Origin: Phytophthora colocasiae
Taxonomy: Eukaryota; Oomycota; Peronosporomycetes; Peronosporales; Peronosporaceae
Length of the DNA stretch: 64,000 bases
Assembly: GCA_018806915.1 (NCBI GenBank)
Contig: JAGKQI010000047.1
Span: 682,001 to 746,000, forward strand
Reading direction: 5' to 3'
Shown piece after piece: positions 1 to 11,038 of this stretch. Made by a program: the position numbers and the translations under genes. How positions within the stretch are numbered: position 1 is the stretch's first letter; every line of letters begins with the position of its first letter. Under the pieces are notes generated by a model. The model was not told where the DNA came from. It saw only the letters and a list, made by a program, of their open reading frames with translations, and did not search any database.

Positions 1-687
1 CTGGCTGGGTTTCGCTCTTGTGCCGTCTGCATGCTGGTCATATCTTCGCCTGCCATTGGTGCTTCCAAGTGAGTATCGGTGAGGACAATGACAGCGTTCT
101 CTCCATCGCGACTTGCCTCGGATCCTTGCCGACACGTTGCCATCTCAAATGGCGCCTCCAGCTTTCTTGTGGGGTTGGATTGTGTCAAAAAGGGAAACGC
201 CCGACTTTCTATAAAGTTGTACAAAATCAGATTCGATAGAATAACACAGTAAAGTATCATTTTATATCATTTCAAAAGCAAGGTGATAGAATTTCAATTT
301 TCCATACTGAAACCAAGTCATATACCACTAAAACATACTCAAGTGCAAAATTGGCTTCCACGTCCAAACACGGAAGTGCTTTAGTCTATTGTTGGTAACT
401 ACATCTACGTCGCAAATATTATGCTCCTAGCTACACCCTACGCTGCCAGCGCACTTCCTCGTCTCAGCTAATGTACGCGGTGTCGGAGGCCCAGCTCACC
501 AGTTGAAGCGTTGCCGTAAGGAATAGAGCGGGACTCCTAATCTATCATGTATCCACCTCTGTCTGTCTCTGGTTTTCGTGCATTACGTGAACAAGGCTTA
601 CCAATGCAAAAAATCGCCGTCAACTTTGCTCATCGATACAAAAATATCATTCAATGAAAAAAAAGCAAAGAAATATCGAAGAGAGTA
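1..687. other. no gene seen
   Basis: No ORF here resembles a protein I recognise and none has a convincing start context. The short frames at 18-239 and 598-792 are within chance length. Nothing else is supported. Confidence 0.5.
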
Positions 688-807
688 CCGTGGCTTATGA
701 AGGGGGGCAAAATGCCCCACTTCATCTCCCAATAAACAGCTGTGTAGAAAGGCTCTGATCAGGCAAGTGCCGTGCTTTATGAAGGGGGGCAAAATTCCCC
801 ACTTGAT
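688..807. repeat. two 38-bp direct repeats
   Basis: Copies at 688-725 and 770-807 differ at only a few positions and share the core GAAGGGGGGCAAAAT followed by CCCCACTT. They are separated by 44 bp. Origin unknown; the repeat lies just upstream of the decayed hAT element. Confidence 0.7.
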
Positions 808-958
808 TTATTAACATGCTAACTTTGTATACCATAGCAGCCAAAGAGAATATGCTGCGTTCGCGAAAGGGTTAAGTATTGAATTATTCCGCATTATTCC
901 TACCAATTCTCGCGCGTAGCTCCTCAACCATGTGAACGTCCCACATCGTGCGGTTGTA

Positions 959-2420
959 CTACAGCAACATCAGCTTCTCTAGCTTGTTTGGTATAAGGCT
1001 CTTTCTTAAGTCAGATAGCACCAGTTTCGTTGCCGAGAAGAAGCGCTCGCACTCGTTGGATGTCGGCGGGACGTATGAAACATCCGCGTACTTCGAGCGC
1101 TTTGCCACCCTTCGCTTCTTGAACGCAGCCTTGACAATAGAGTTGCTTGTGTCCTCTCGAGCCGGCGCTCTTTCAAGCGAAACCGACCTAAATTTGGCAC
1201 ACGCCAACATCTCAGCAGCCAACAGCGCTTCTCCGCGCTGGAGCTTTACAAGCCCTTGTCCTAATTGAGGGTTGTTGAAAATAGGTGCCGTTGGTTCCAG
1301 TAGAGTCTTCAGTGCTGGGTATTCCTTAACAACCTTATCAAAGAGACGGTATACAGCGGATAGAGTTAGGCTTGTCCTCTGTAGTTCCTTAGTAACCCCT
1401 TCAAACTTCTCGAGGTGCCTCACCAGACCCTTGACGCGCTCGTGTTCAGATCGACTCAGGAGAAGCAGGTGGATCTCATGATCTACCAGCAGTTCGAGTC
1501 CCAGCTGGATAATACAAGGTTATAGGACGATGTAGCGCGCCATCATCTTGTACGTACTTGACCACCTGGTGTCGTTCCGTAGCAGAGGCGCAAGCTGGGA
1601 GACTCGTCGAAGAACAGCTCGCCCCTTCAGTATACGCAGCTTGGTCATCAGAGCTTGGAGCTTAGCAATCAGCGCTTCCTCTGTTTTGATTTGAGGAAGT
1701 CCTTGACGGCCAAATTGAACCTGTGACTTGCACATCCGACAAGTGGGATAGCTCCCTCCTTTATGCCAATGTACTGGTTCACAGAGCAGATGTCTTCCAC
1801 GATGAACTTGACAGTGCTCCTTGGCTTGTCGTAGCGCGACAAAGTGTCAGCAATTAGGTCAAACTGACTTTGTGCGCTGAGATCTTCCTCGCAAATGGCG
1901 AAAACGCCAGCAGTATGAAGCGCCGTGACGAACAATCCAAGTCGTCGTAGTAGTTGGTCTCGCCACCCCGGCCGTTTCTGACGACACCGTCTATTGGGCC
2001 GTCGAACTCGGCAAAGATAGCAAGGTAGTGGCGACTACCGCTCGTCCAGCCGTCCAAAACTAGTCTAAACGAGTCCGGCAGCTCGCTGGCCACACGAACC
2101 TCGAGTAGCTCGGACAGTAAGGTAATGTAGCCAGGCATCAGAGACCAAGGATAACGAGGCGTTCTGGCGCGTGAGCCGGTATTCTACGAACGCCAACGGT
2201 AGGCGGTCACAGACAACCCACTCAATCCAGCGATACAGGTCCCTCGTACTGAAGCGGGTTTTGACGACGTGCAGCTTCCAGAGCTTCATGCTCATAGTTG
2301 TCGTGGTTGCGTTTGAGGCGGTTTAGCAGATTTGTGTAGCCGTTTCCTTTCTTGTACTGCTCGCAGGAGATGCAAGTGTAGACGCCATTCACCGACCTCT
2401 GTAAACAACATGTTGCAGAT
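959..2420 (-). pseudogene. decayed hAT-type transposase
   Basis: Pieces of a hAT transposase can be read from high to low coordinates in shifting frames. They are a BED-type zinc-finger region near 2300-2410, a segment with the residues [13 protein letters not shown] near 2030-2090, a segment with [11 protein letters not shown] near 1690-1750, RNDTRWSST near 1560-1590, and the C-terminal hAT dimerisation segment with SNECERFFSATKLVLSDLRK near 975-1060. The family acts by cut-and-paste transposition. At least four frameshifts or stops separate the pieces, so no protein can be made. No terminal inverted repeats or 8-bp target duplication were identified, so the ends are set only by recognisable coding sequence. 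Confidence 0.8.
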
Positions 2421-2716
2421 CTGACTGCTCGTGAGGACCATAGTGGAAAGTAGGTAGACGGACGCTTGAAGGGGAATGTTCAGTGAAGCAAGTAAAATGA
2501 TTCTGATCAATTGTTTTGCGTTTATTGTTGGCTGTGTTGGATGGGTCAAGCTAATGACTGGTGGTGTTGTCAATTTATGTACGAATTGTGTACAATTCAA
2601 AAATGAATTGAAGAAATGAAATTAATCATTAAATTAAAATATGCGAACGTATTTTTCGGCCTCAGGCACAGCAATCCATTGACGTCGAGCTTCTCTCAAT
2701 GCTAAGAACCTTTTTT

Positions 2717-3941
2717 TTAAGAAGCAGTGCTGGTAGAAAGCGCAGCCTGCATAGCTGCAAGCGTGATTTCAAACCATGACGTAATCCCGTTGAGCAGACC
2801 TCGTTGAGTGCGCTCAGGTACAGGAAAAGCTGGACTGTGAATCTTCACGAAGCCAGCTCGACGCATGATCACAACTAGCTCTTCCTTTTCATCTCGATTT
2901 CCCTCCGAATCAGCATGTTTCCTGATCGCAGTCACAAGAATGGAACCCATTTGATCTTTGCGAACACATTCGTCTGGGCTATACGGGTATAACTCATCCA
3001 CATCCACACTGTCGCGAACCAGAACCGCGAAAGACTCACCACTTTCCGAATGAGCAGCATCGACATATTGAGCAAAGGAGGCAGTGTTCACTTCCGTTTT
3101 CACGCCATCTTCATCAGCTGAAAACAAGCGACAATTACTGAAGTCGTCTTCATCGACACTGAAGTCGTCACGGACAGTAATGACCCCCAGTCGCTCCGAA
3201 ATCGAAATCTCCTCGTTCATAAAGTGAAACATTGCTGCATCAAACACTTCGCGCACCGATTTCACACCCGTAAACTGTACGACATCAAAGCAAGAGCAGC
3301 AAAAGTTTCCTTGGGCATCCACAAACTGCTCACTAGTTGCGTATGGTTGAAGGAGATCTAGATGCTGACTCCTGGTCAGCACGTAGTCCACTCCATTCTG
3401 AAGCTTCGAGTCTCGGATTGCATTCAGCACTTGGCGGCGGTGGTCTGGATCAACTCCAAGATGAATATACGAGTACAGCGGATTGGGGACCAGTCCTCTC
3501 TGCAAAAGCGCAGCTCAACTGAGTCAGAACGTCGATTATCACACACTTAAAAGTTAGAAAGGAGCTTACTACACAAGACGCAAGCCCCGCGTAAGCATTG
3601 GTGACCAGCAGTTGCTGTTGGCGCAGTACATTGGTCAATACCACATTACTGGTCGCCACTTTCTCGATACTTTGGATACCGCTGAGTCCCACTCGCTCTT
3701 TCAGTGCTGATAACTGGGCCTCCAGTTCCTGCATTTCTTGACTTAGTCGCGCCTTCTCTTCCTGCGTAATACGATAGCAAAACAATTCTTAGCAAACATA
3801 TTGTGCCTCTTGATCTCTGTATACCTTCTTGACCAGGTACGTGGCTTTCCGCTTCTTCACTGGGCGCATCGAGCCGTCTCCATCCGTACTTGCAGCGGGA
3901 GACGCGCTATGTAGCTGTTCGTCCTCTTTGTCACTTAACAT
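2717..3941 (-). CDS. M96-like coiled-coil/START-like family protein, three exons
   Basis: Exons 3825-3941, 3570-3761 and 2717-3499, joined by GT-AG introns in phase 0, give 363 residues. Residues about 28-39 are the basic segment (VKKRKATYLVKK). Residues 40-64 form a coiled coil with leucines in heptads. From about residue 105 comes the globular half, with the family landmarks GNFCC, ISERLG.ITVRDD and VDVDELYPY. This layout (basic segment, zipper, globular half) defines the family in this window. I infer a nuclear, possibly DNA-binding, protein with a lipid-binding-like C-terminal fold. The family name and START-like reading come from recall of oomycete annotation. The start codon is the first ATG upstream of the basic segment, and a possible initiator motif lies about 30 bp upstream. 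Confidence 0.75.
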
Positions 3942-3966
3942 TTCTCCCGCCTAAGGTCTGGCTGGC

Positions 3967-3982
3967 GTAACGAAGAATGACC
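3967..3982 (-). promoter_or_regulatory. possible oomycete initiator (INR)
   Basis: On the minus strand this stretch reads GGTCATTCTTCGTTAC and matches about 11 of 16 positions of the oomycete INR consensus as I recall it. It sits 26 bp before the ATG of the downstream gene. The match is weak. Confidence 0.3.
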
Positions 3983-4408
3983 ACAAGCTGAGATCGTAAG
4001 TGTTTGTACCCATGTGCACTCTTACAAACATTCCGATGACACTTCAACGTCGACAGTCATAAAGTTTTTGCAACAAAAGACAAGTTTGATATGCCCCCGA
4101 GGCAAGGCGTGCATGTATCTACAGTCCTGACTCACGACTGCTCCAATGGGGTAAGTTACTCTTCGTTCTTGTAGACTGATAACTTTTGTCACTGCTGAGT
4201 TCCTTATCCTTGGTGATGTTTTTTTTGGAGCTGGAAACTCAACTTTACCGCATGTATATGTTCGCTGCCTTGTGCTTTCCTGACTCTTGTAGAATCAGCG
4301 CTGAGTAAGCCAGCCAGTAAACACAGGGATAAAACACAGTGATATACCGGATTGACTTTTCCAGTCTAGTTGCGCGTTGCCCCTCTAGGGCACGGCGTAC
4401 AACATACT

Positions 4409-5494
4409 TCAAATGGCTCTTGTTGTGACATCGCCCCATCTCGCTACATCCTGCTGCAGTTCTTGCCAAACAGCCTCGGTCACGTCAAATCCTGGATAAT
4501 GGAGCTTTACAAAGGCAGCACGCCGTAGTGTCACCACCACACTATCACCCTCCTGCTCCTGATCTGCTGTCAGCACAAACGCGGCAGAAACATCTTTGCG
4601 TACTCGTTCTCTTGGGACGTAAGGGTAAAGCTCGTCCTCATCGACCGAGTCGATAACCAGCATCCCACAGGGAATCCCAGCAAAACTGTTTGCTGCCGAG
4701 AAAAGACGGGAGAACATGATGCCACTCACTTCCGTTGTGATGCCGAAATCGTTCGTGGAGACCATCCTGGCGTTGTGAATGCTGCTGTCTGCACAGTCGT
4801 AGTCGTCTCTAGTTGTGATGTGGCCGAGTCTCTCACAAATACTGATTTCCACATTGTTCATACTAAATAGTACGGCGTCGTACACTTGCTTGAGAGACTT
4901 GACACCAGGAAAATGTACGGTTTGGAAGATGGAGCAGCAAACATCTCCATTTGCCGTCTCGAATCGCTCGTCACTCGAGTACGAAGACGAATGTTGGCTG
5001 CGCGTTGTGACATACTTGTACGCACTTTGAAACTTTTGTTCTCGCAGATCCAAAAGCGTCGCACTTCGCTCGTGCCAGCTCTTCTTCAGACAGATACGGG
5101 AACACAACGGATGGAACTCCTGCACGAAACGCGTTAGCTCTGGTCCTTCCTAAGTTCAGGAAACTGTGCCACGAACCAACGGAGGTGGCAGAGTGGAATG
5201 CACTCGGGCGATGTCCAACTGCTGCTGTTGAATGACAGAAGACAACGCACTGTTCTCAGCGGCTACTCGCTCCAATGACGATCGATCATCAGTTTTAACT
5301 GGTGTGTGTAGCTCCTTCAGCTCAGACCCGAGTTCCAACTCGGAGCGTAACTTACGGATCTCCGCCTTCAGGTCGCCTATCTCCTCCTGAATAGCCAATA
5401 AAGTCGATCAATACGCCGCTTTCTAGCACGCCGCGGTGCCACCACATACCTTGCGCCTTGTGCTCGTGGATTTGCGCCTCTTTTCGGCCAGCAT
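4409..5494 (-). CDS. M96-like coiled-coil/START-like family protein, short exon 1
   Basis: Exons 5450-5494, 5177-5386 and 4409-5119 give 321 residues. Exon 1 encodes only 15 residues, ending in a basic run (KRRKSTSTRRK), and splices directly into the coiled coil (EEIGDLKAEIRKLRSELEL). Exon 3 holds the globular half with SICERLGHITTRDDYD and VDEDELYPY. The second intron has a usable but non-consensus donor (GTTCGT), so that junction is the least certain. The C terminus stops a few residues earlier than in neighbouring paralogues. It lies in the same orientation as the 2717-3941 gene, about 470 bp upstream of it, and fits a tandem duplicate. Confidence 0.7.
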
Positions 5495-5744
5495 GGCGTT
5501 TAGAAACAACTCTTATGCAATGACAATGCCAGCGCTAACGACAGCCCCAGATGAGGCCTTCCCGATGGTGTGATAGATAATAGCCAGCCGGAATGTCTAG
5601 GCGCACCCAACAAAGCGTGCACGATTTGCCTGTCAACGAATAATGCTGTAAAATTACCGGCAAGACTTCTTTCTCATGACAAAAGCGAGTCGTATAGATC
5701 TGAATATGACGCGCCCACTTTGAGCCTTCCTGCTGTGTTTCTCG

Positions 5745-6390
5745 TCATGTTTCGTCGGACAAATCGAACTGTGGACTATGGAACTTGACAAAAGCAGCCC
5801 GTTGCAACATCGCCACCAACTCCCCCTTCTCATAGCGAACAGTGACCATTATTGCTGATGAAACATCTTTACGAGTGCGCTGATTAGACTTGTATATATT
5901 GAGCTCGTCCTCATCCACTGATTCCAACGCGATGATACAGTTGAGCTTTGTGGAGACATTCGTTGAGACGATGCATTGTGGATATTAGCGTTGCCTCAGT
6001 CGTAGTCGTCTCGCGTGGTGACGTGCCCTAGACGTTCGGAAATACTGATCTTAGAGTTATGGACACTGAACAAGACTGCCTCGTAAACTTGCTTGAGTGA
6101 TTCTACTCCAGGAAATCTACAGTTCGGTAAAGAACAGCACACACGTCTCCAGCTGCTGTCTCGTAGCGATCACCACTGGAATAGGAAGAAGATGGCTGGA
6201 TTCAGGCCTACGAGTGACGCTGTTGATCTTGATCTTCGGTCCTCGTTTGGCTGAAAATCAAACAGCAAAGAATGAATAAACTCGATAAAAAAGTGAATTC
6301 GACAGATAATCTACCTTCAGCAGCGACGATCAGCTTCGTACAAGGCTCATTTGCTTCTGGTACTGCTTCATCCACAGCCTCATAGCCCAT
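5745..6390 (-). pseudogene. broken M96-like family member
   Basis: The minus strand encodes a recognisable C-terminal piece (VDEDELNIYKSNQRTRKDVS and MLQRAAFVKFHSPQF) at 5745-5927. Further fragments of the globular half lie at about 5990-6200, with a stop and frameshifts between them. The N-terminal coiled coil is not found. Most of this remnant (from 5846 on) lies inside the segment duplicated at 12476-14134, so it exists twice in the window. Confidence 0.75.
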
Positions 6391-6521
6391 GATGAACTCG
6401 TAGACATCGCGGAACTTTTGTTGTCAAAGAGAGTTTTCTAGTGGGGATTCCAGTTTAAACCCGGCACCAACGAGGCTTACTCAACCAGTCTCCCTCGACG
6501 ACGAACTTCAGTCACAGCCAG

Positions 6522-6668
6522 AAAAAAACATAAAACCAATACATAGTCTGAAAGTGTACAAGAGTCTTTACGAATGCGTTGCCTTACTCTAGATCATCTA
6601 GAGTAAGGCAACGCATTCGTAAAGACTCTTGTACACTTTCAGACTATGTATTGGTTTTATGTTTTTTT
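6522..6668. repeat. perfect 72-bp-arm palindrome, copy A
   Basis: Arms 6522-6593 and 6597-6668 are exact reverse complements around a 3-base centre TCA. The arm sequence is the region downstream of the WrbA-type gene, seen in single form after copy C at about 15825-15890. The palindrome therefore arose by inverted duplication of that flank. A second small palindrome (12-bp arms around one base, GCTCGATCTAGA arm) follows at 6670-6694. Confidence 0.95.
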
Positions 6669-6779
6669 TGCTCGATCTAGAGTCTAGATCGAGCTCTACC
6701 AGCAGGCTGAAAATCCCATCAAGTCATTCAGCTTGAAAAAGGTAGGTTCTCACCCAAACCTGCAATTCGTCAAATTCGT

Positions 6780-7382
6780 CTAATTCGTCAGCTTCTTGGT
6801 GACCTCAGCGAACGACTGACCCTGTGTGGTAGCGAGACCCAGCTCCAGCTCTGTCGGCTGACGAGAACCGTCACCCTTGGAGAAAGTGCCAGCGCCCCAC
6901 GGAGAGCCGCCGTGCATCTCGTCCATGTTGAGGAGGTCCTTGCTACGGTACCCGAGAGGCACGTAGGTGATACCCTGGTGCGCCAGGAACGTCACAGCCG
7001 TGAACGCCGTCGTCTCCTGACCGCCGCCTTGGGTGCCCGTGCTGAAGAAGAGGCCACCGGTCTTACCTGCCAGCGCGCCCGTAGCCCACAGACTGCCGCA
7101 CGAGTCGAAGAACGCCTTGATCTGCGCTGGCATCGTGCCAAAACGGCACGGGAAGCCGAAGAGGATGCCGTCGGCCTCTCTCAGGGTCTCGATTGTCGCG
7201 ACGGGGTGGTCCTTCTTGGGCGGTGCGTGCATCTTAATCAACACTTCCTCTGGGAGCGTCTCCTTCACCTGGTAGATGGTGGCTGTGACTCCGGCAACGG
7301 ACTCGATCCCCTTCTTGGCGGCGTCAGCGAGTTTGGCAACGTGGCCGTAGGTGGAGTAGTAGACGATGGCGATCTTGGTCAT
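6780..7382 (-). CDS. WrbA-type NAD(P)H:quinone oxidoreductase, copy A
   Basis: A 200-residue intronless ORF covers the full usual length of the WrbA/type IV NQO family. The FMN phosphate-binding loop is YYSTYGHV (residues 8-15). Further family landmarks are GFPCRFGTMPAQ, STGTQGGGQETT and the stretch with HGGSPWGAGTF. Members bind FMN in a flavodoxin-like fold and reduce quinones by two electrons using NAD(P)H, a protection against redox cycling. The start is the only ATG before the P-loop, and an initiator motif lies 45 bp upstream. The protein is identical to those at 13409-14011 and 15127-15729. No signal peptide or membrane segment is seen, so it is probably cytosolic. Confidence 0.93.
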   Translation of the reverse strand: MTKIAIVYYSTYGHVAKLADAAKKGIESVAGVTATIYQVKETLPEEVLIKMHAPPKKDHPVATIETLREADGILFGFPCRFGTMPAQIKAFFDSCGSLWATGALAGKTGGLFFSTGTQGGGQETTAFTAVTFLAHQGITYVPLGYRSKDLLNMDEMHGGSPWGAGTFSKGDGSRQPTELELGLATTQGQSFAEVTKKLTN

Positions 7383-7426
7383 GGCGATGGTTTGTTAGTG
7401 TTATTCTTTGTTGCGTGGAACGGAGC

Positions 7427-7442
7427 AAATTCAGGAATGAGG
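7427..7442 (-). promoter_or_regulatory. oomycete initiator (INR) of WrbA copy A
   Basis: The minus strand reads CCTCATTCCTGAATTT and fits 14 of 16 positions of the oomycete INR consensus (recalled as GCTCATTYYNCAWTTT). It sits 45-60 bp before the ATG, the usual spacing. Identical elements precede the other two copies. Confidence 0.65.
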
Positions 7443-7797
7443 AAGCAGGACTTGATGTTGAGGCTTGCTAAGGCAGGAACGAGCACCTTTGAAGTATGTG
7501 GCAGGTTCTAGACGTAATATTGTGCTGATACCCCAGCTGCTACGGATGTGATTAGTTATTCATGTGAGTTGACTCGTATTTCATCTCAATCTAATTTCTC
7601 TTCTTTTGGTGCTATTCTGCCTTAGAGTTAATCAACTAGCTCCTGGTCGCCGCCGGTACTAGGTCTTAAAACTACTCCGTGGGAGCTACACAGGCAACAA
7701 TAGGTTCTAACCGAGAGATTGAGACCGAAAGTCCTACCGGTGGAGATGCTCTGAGCGAAAACAGACATACCGCGTACAGCAGCCACAAACGTTTTGG

Positions 7798-7956
7798 TGC
7801 AAACAAAGTCAGCCACTAACAGCCTGACCTGTTATAACATGTAGAACATGAAGTTGCCTCAGCTGATGCTGTAGGACACAGTCTGTGATGTCTGCTTGGG
7901 GAGTGCGCAGTCTGTTGCACGTTAGAACTAAGCTTTAGAGCCTAGGTTCTACTACA
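7798..7956 (-). repeat. Gypsy LTR (3' LTR)
   Basis: This 159-bp repeat is identical to 12317-12475. On the plus strand it runs TGCAAACAAAGTC to GGTTCTACTACA, so it has TG...CA ends. The purine-rich stretch ending GGGGGCAG (minus strand) directly precedes it inside the element, as expected of a polypurine tract. Confidence 0.9.
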
Positions 7957-8053
7957 CTGCCCCCGAAGCTTAGTTCCCCACGTCTTCCTCTGGAAAACGT
8001 GCAAGGGTTCAACTTCGGCATCATTGACCTTGTGTAGATTCACATTGGTGAAG

Positions 8054-8842
8054 CTACGGGGTTCCAACCGTACGCGCCTTGCGTTTGCGGCTAGATCGTC
8101 GTAGTTGATGCCGCTGCTCGTTGCAGAGTCCTTGTGCTGGCATTGCGTCCGAAACACTAGGCACATCTGCAGCAACAGTCACCACTCTAGTCAGGCGTCC
8201 ATGAGGCAAGTTATTCTCACTGGAGGTCCGCTTGACTCGTCGTCGAGCTCCTGGACGCTCAGCGCCAGTCTCTTTATCATTTTTACCTTCGCCTTGCTGA
8301 GAAATACTGCTAACAGTACTTCGGGCAGTTTGGCGGCGGCGTTTCTTACCGGTCGGCATTCGTTTTGACTCCTTCGCATTGCCTGATGGCACATGCGCTA
8401 AGCTGGCAGGCAAGGTCTCCGTAGTTGTCGAAATAGTTCGTTGTGCACGGTTTCCAGCAAGCTCCTGCCAATAGTCAGATAACCGGGTGTCTCGGGCTTG
8501 TGCCACATAGTTGTCTAGTAACACGTGAATATCAGTAGCGAGGCTCTGCATTGGCTCATAAGAGTCCTCGATCGTCTCCAAGCCCTTCCAGTTCACTAAC
8601 ACTTCAAAGTCCTGGATATCTTCGTTCCACCGATGTGACTTAAGCTCATTTACAGCGAGCAATATTCCTTGCGAGGCCACATGCTCCAACAATTCCTCGG
8701 TGATGTCGAGGCTACTGTCAGCGTAAAATTTCAGCCGAGATGCATGCACATCAAGCTCGTCACCGGTGACGAGGTGCTGTACGTGAAATGAGTGTGCATC
8801 AGCACGTAATACTCGATAAGGTCCAACCCATGTCACCTGCAA
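8054..8842 (-). pseudogene. Gypsy integrase C-terminus with chromodomain
   Basis: This 262-residue frame begins with an integrase C-terminal segment (VTWVGPYRVLRADAHSFHV). Near residues 75-115 it carries a chromodomain-like segment (FEVLVNWKGLETIEDSYEPM). Such domains guide chromovirus integration to particular chromatin. A basic tail of about 130 residues follows. It is out of frame with the integrase core upstream, apparently because of a single-base loss near 8860. Confidence 0.8.
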
Positions 8843-9640
8843 CTTGTTCTTGTGTTTTCATCCACTCGTGACCGCAAGACAAAATCACCTTCAGAGAAGT
8901 TAACGAGATTTTCCCCCCGCTCTTTCTTCTTATTCAGAAGTCTCTGTTTCAGACGCTGGTCTTCCACAGCGTTGTGCATCACTTGCATGCTGGAGCGCAG
9001 CTCTGCGAGATACTCCTCAATTCGGTCACTGTCAGGGATAGTTTGCAACTTGCCATGGTCCGGTAGATAGAACTCACGCAGCGGTGTTGGACATTCCAAG
9101 CCCGTAAACAGCTCCACTGGAGCACGATTCGCCAGAGAAGGAACTGCAGTGTGGTTCAAGTTTGCCTGAATTATCGGCACCAAGTAGACCCAGTCCTTGT
9201 AGCTGATCTTGTACTCCAGGATCATTGCACGCACCACTTGTAGGATGTCGCGATTTACCCTCTCTATGGATCCGTTTATCCAAGGTGAGTACGCGGGGGT
9301 GAACTTCTGCAAAGTACGTAGACGACGTGCTAGTTCGGCAACAACTTCATTCTTGAAATGTGAACCGCAATCAGATACCCACTCAGGTGGCAGGCCAAAC
9401 CGCGAGTGCCAATCCAGCAGTGCTTCCACCGCTACTCTGCTGTCAGCTGTGTCTGCAACTACTAACTCGCAATAATGCGTTGCATGGTCCTTGAGGACCA
9501 GGATGTACTTGCTTGTGCCATAGCTGCTTCCCAGGTAGAGATAATCGAAATGTAGCAATCCATTACGCGTTTTGCAATCGATCACTTCGCCCCAAGGGCG
9601 TGGTAGAAGCAAGTGCGGTATCCAGGCGTTTCTGAAGTGG
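8833..9640 (-). pseudogene. Gypsy integrase catalytic core
   Basis: The frame shows the rve-type core with FDYLYLG and LVLKDHATHYCE (first Asp region), WVSDCGSHFKNEVV (second Asp) and SPWINGSIERVNRDIL (catalytic Glu). The N-terminal zinc-binding HHCC part is absent. The frame begins at the deletion junction with reverse transcriptase near 9620. It breaks at 8833-8870 before the chromodomain frame. Confidence 0.85.
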
Positions 9641-11038
9641 CTGTACTTGTCGCGCGTAATCCACAATGCTTTCTCTCATCCAGTTAACAGCACAGACAAA
9701 TTGCTGCAATTCGCCAGCGGTCTTTGGGTACGGGATCTGCCGAAGTGTGTCAATCCGTTGTGAATCATGGCGAACACCTTGGTGATCCAGCACTCGTCCA
9801 CACCACTTCACTTCAGTTTGATAGAGACTGGACTTTTTAGCACTAAGCTTGAGACCAAACTGATTCAGTAACGCGAAGAATTCACCCAACTTAACCATGT
9901 ATGTATCCATGTCAGCAGCGTACAACAGCAAGTCATCAATCCAGATAAGTAGATGCTCGTAGAGTAAACTCGCAAAGCATGTCTCCATTGTCTTCTGGAC
10001 GAAAATAGCTGCGTCACTACTTCCTTGAGGAACACGACGGGGTGTGAATATTTTCTCGTCAGTCATGTACGACAGCAATTCCTGACAGAATTCTGCAAGT
10101 GGCAACTGCCAAAAACCCTTCAAGAAATCAAAAAGTCCAAAGTGTTTCATTCCTCGAGCATTTTCCATAACTACAGCGAGGATTGGCATCACTGCAGCCA
10201 TTATTTCTGTCTGGTCATTCAATACTCGGTAGTCTGTCGTTTGTCGAAGGTCCAATAGATCCGCGCTCTTCTTCACCGGCAAAACAGGACTCGCCCAACG
10301 ACTATCAGGATTCTCATAGACCAGTCCTAGTGCAACAAGACGCGCGTTAAATTCTCGTAAAAACTTCCTGATATGAGGCGGGTATTTGCGGGGCTTACAC
10401 TTCGTGGGGCGAGCCCCGTTTTTCAATCGAATCTCCATTGGTGGGACACTAGCAGGAGGATCCGCTCGGAGCTCCAGGCGCCACACGTCATATGCATGAG
10501 CAATAGTCCGCAACTGCTCCACACGTTCCACAGGAAATCCATTCTCCACCGCACGATCAATCAATCTTTCAACAGCAGCGAAAATATCATCGTCATCAGA
10601 TGGAGTTTTATCAGGATTCACGGGCATTTCGTCAGCTTCAAGCTCCACTGGGTCACCGGTCAAATCATCGATGTTGTGGCTGGCCAGTTGCTCAAGCTGT
10701 CTATCGACGTCAATACCCAACATCACCAACAAATCATTCCCCACAATGAACTCTTCATCGTCCACGTCGACAATAAGTACGTCCACTAATCCCATAGGCT
10801 CGACAGGGCCAGCCGCAGTTTGAATTAGTACTTGAAGACAAGTCTTCCATTCAGCTGTCACCCACGTCGCTCCAAATGCCTGGGTGCGAACAGGAGTATC
10901 AAGTTTTTCCTTCGTTACACTCGGATCGGCAACTAGAAGGCGTTTCCAGTGCGAAAGTCCAATCACAGTGAAATCCGAGCCGCTATCAGGACAGTACGGC
11001 AGCTCAGGACACCATTCAATACCACATGTCGCTCTGTG
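9563..11038 (-). pseudogene. Gypsy protease and reverse transcriptase
   Basis: The open frame begins after a stop near 11041. It contains a retropepsin-type active-site motif, DSGSDFTVIG, near 10975. It then runs into reverse transcriptase with WASPVLPVKK, FLKGFWQLPL, the RVPQGSSDA segment and the catalytic WIDDLLLYA motif near 9930. It ends shortly after the thumb region, where RNase H should begin. Its frame is -1 relative to the upstream gag frame, with an overlap of about 75 bases. Confidence 0.88.

Larger units (their letters stand above)
5846..7505. repeat. segmental duplication copy A
   Basis: This segment matches 12476-14134 almost base for base, with one 1-bp run-length difference and a few substitutions. 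It holds the family remnant, the large palindrome and one WrbA-type gene. The part 6683-7797 also matches, inverted and without gaps, 14712-15826. Outside these limits the three copies diverge abruptly. Confidence 0.92.

Noticed and set aside
6912..7511. 199-codon frame antisense to the WrbA-type gene (also in copies B and C)
   Set aside because: It is the mirror of a high-GC3 real gene; its open state is explained by codon bias, and it shows no known protein features.
7628..7816. 62-codon frame repeated at 14612-14881
   Set aside because: It is shared only because the WrbA upstream region is duplicated. No start conservation or protein signature; likely non-coding.
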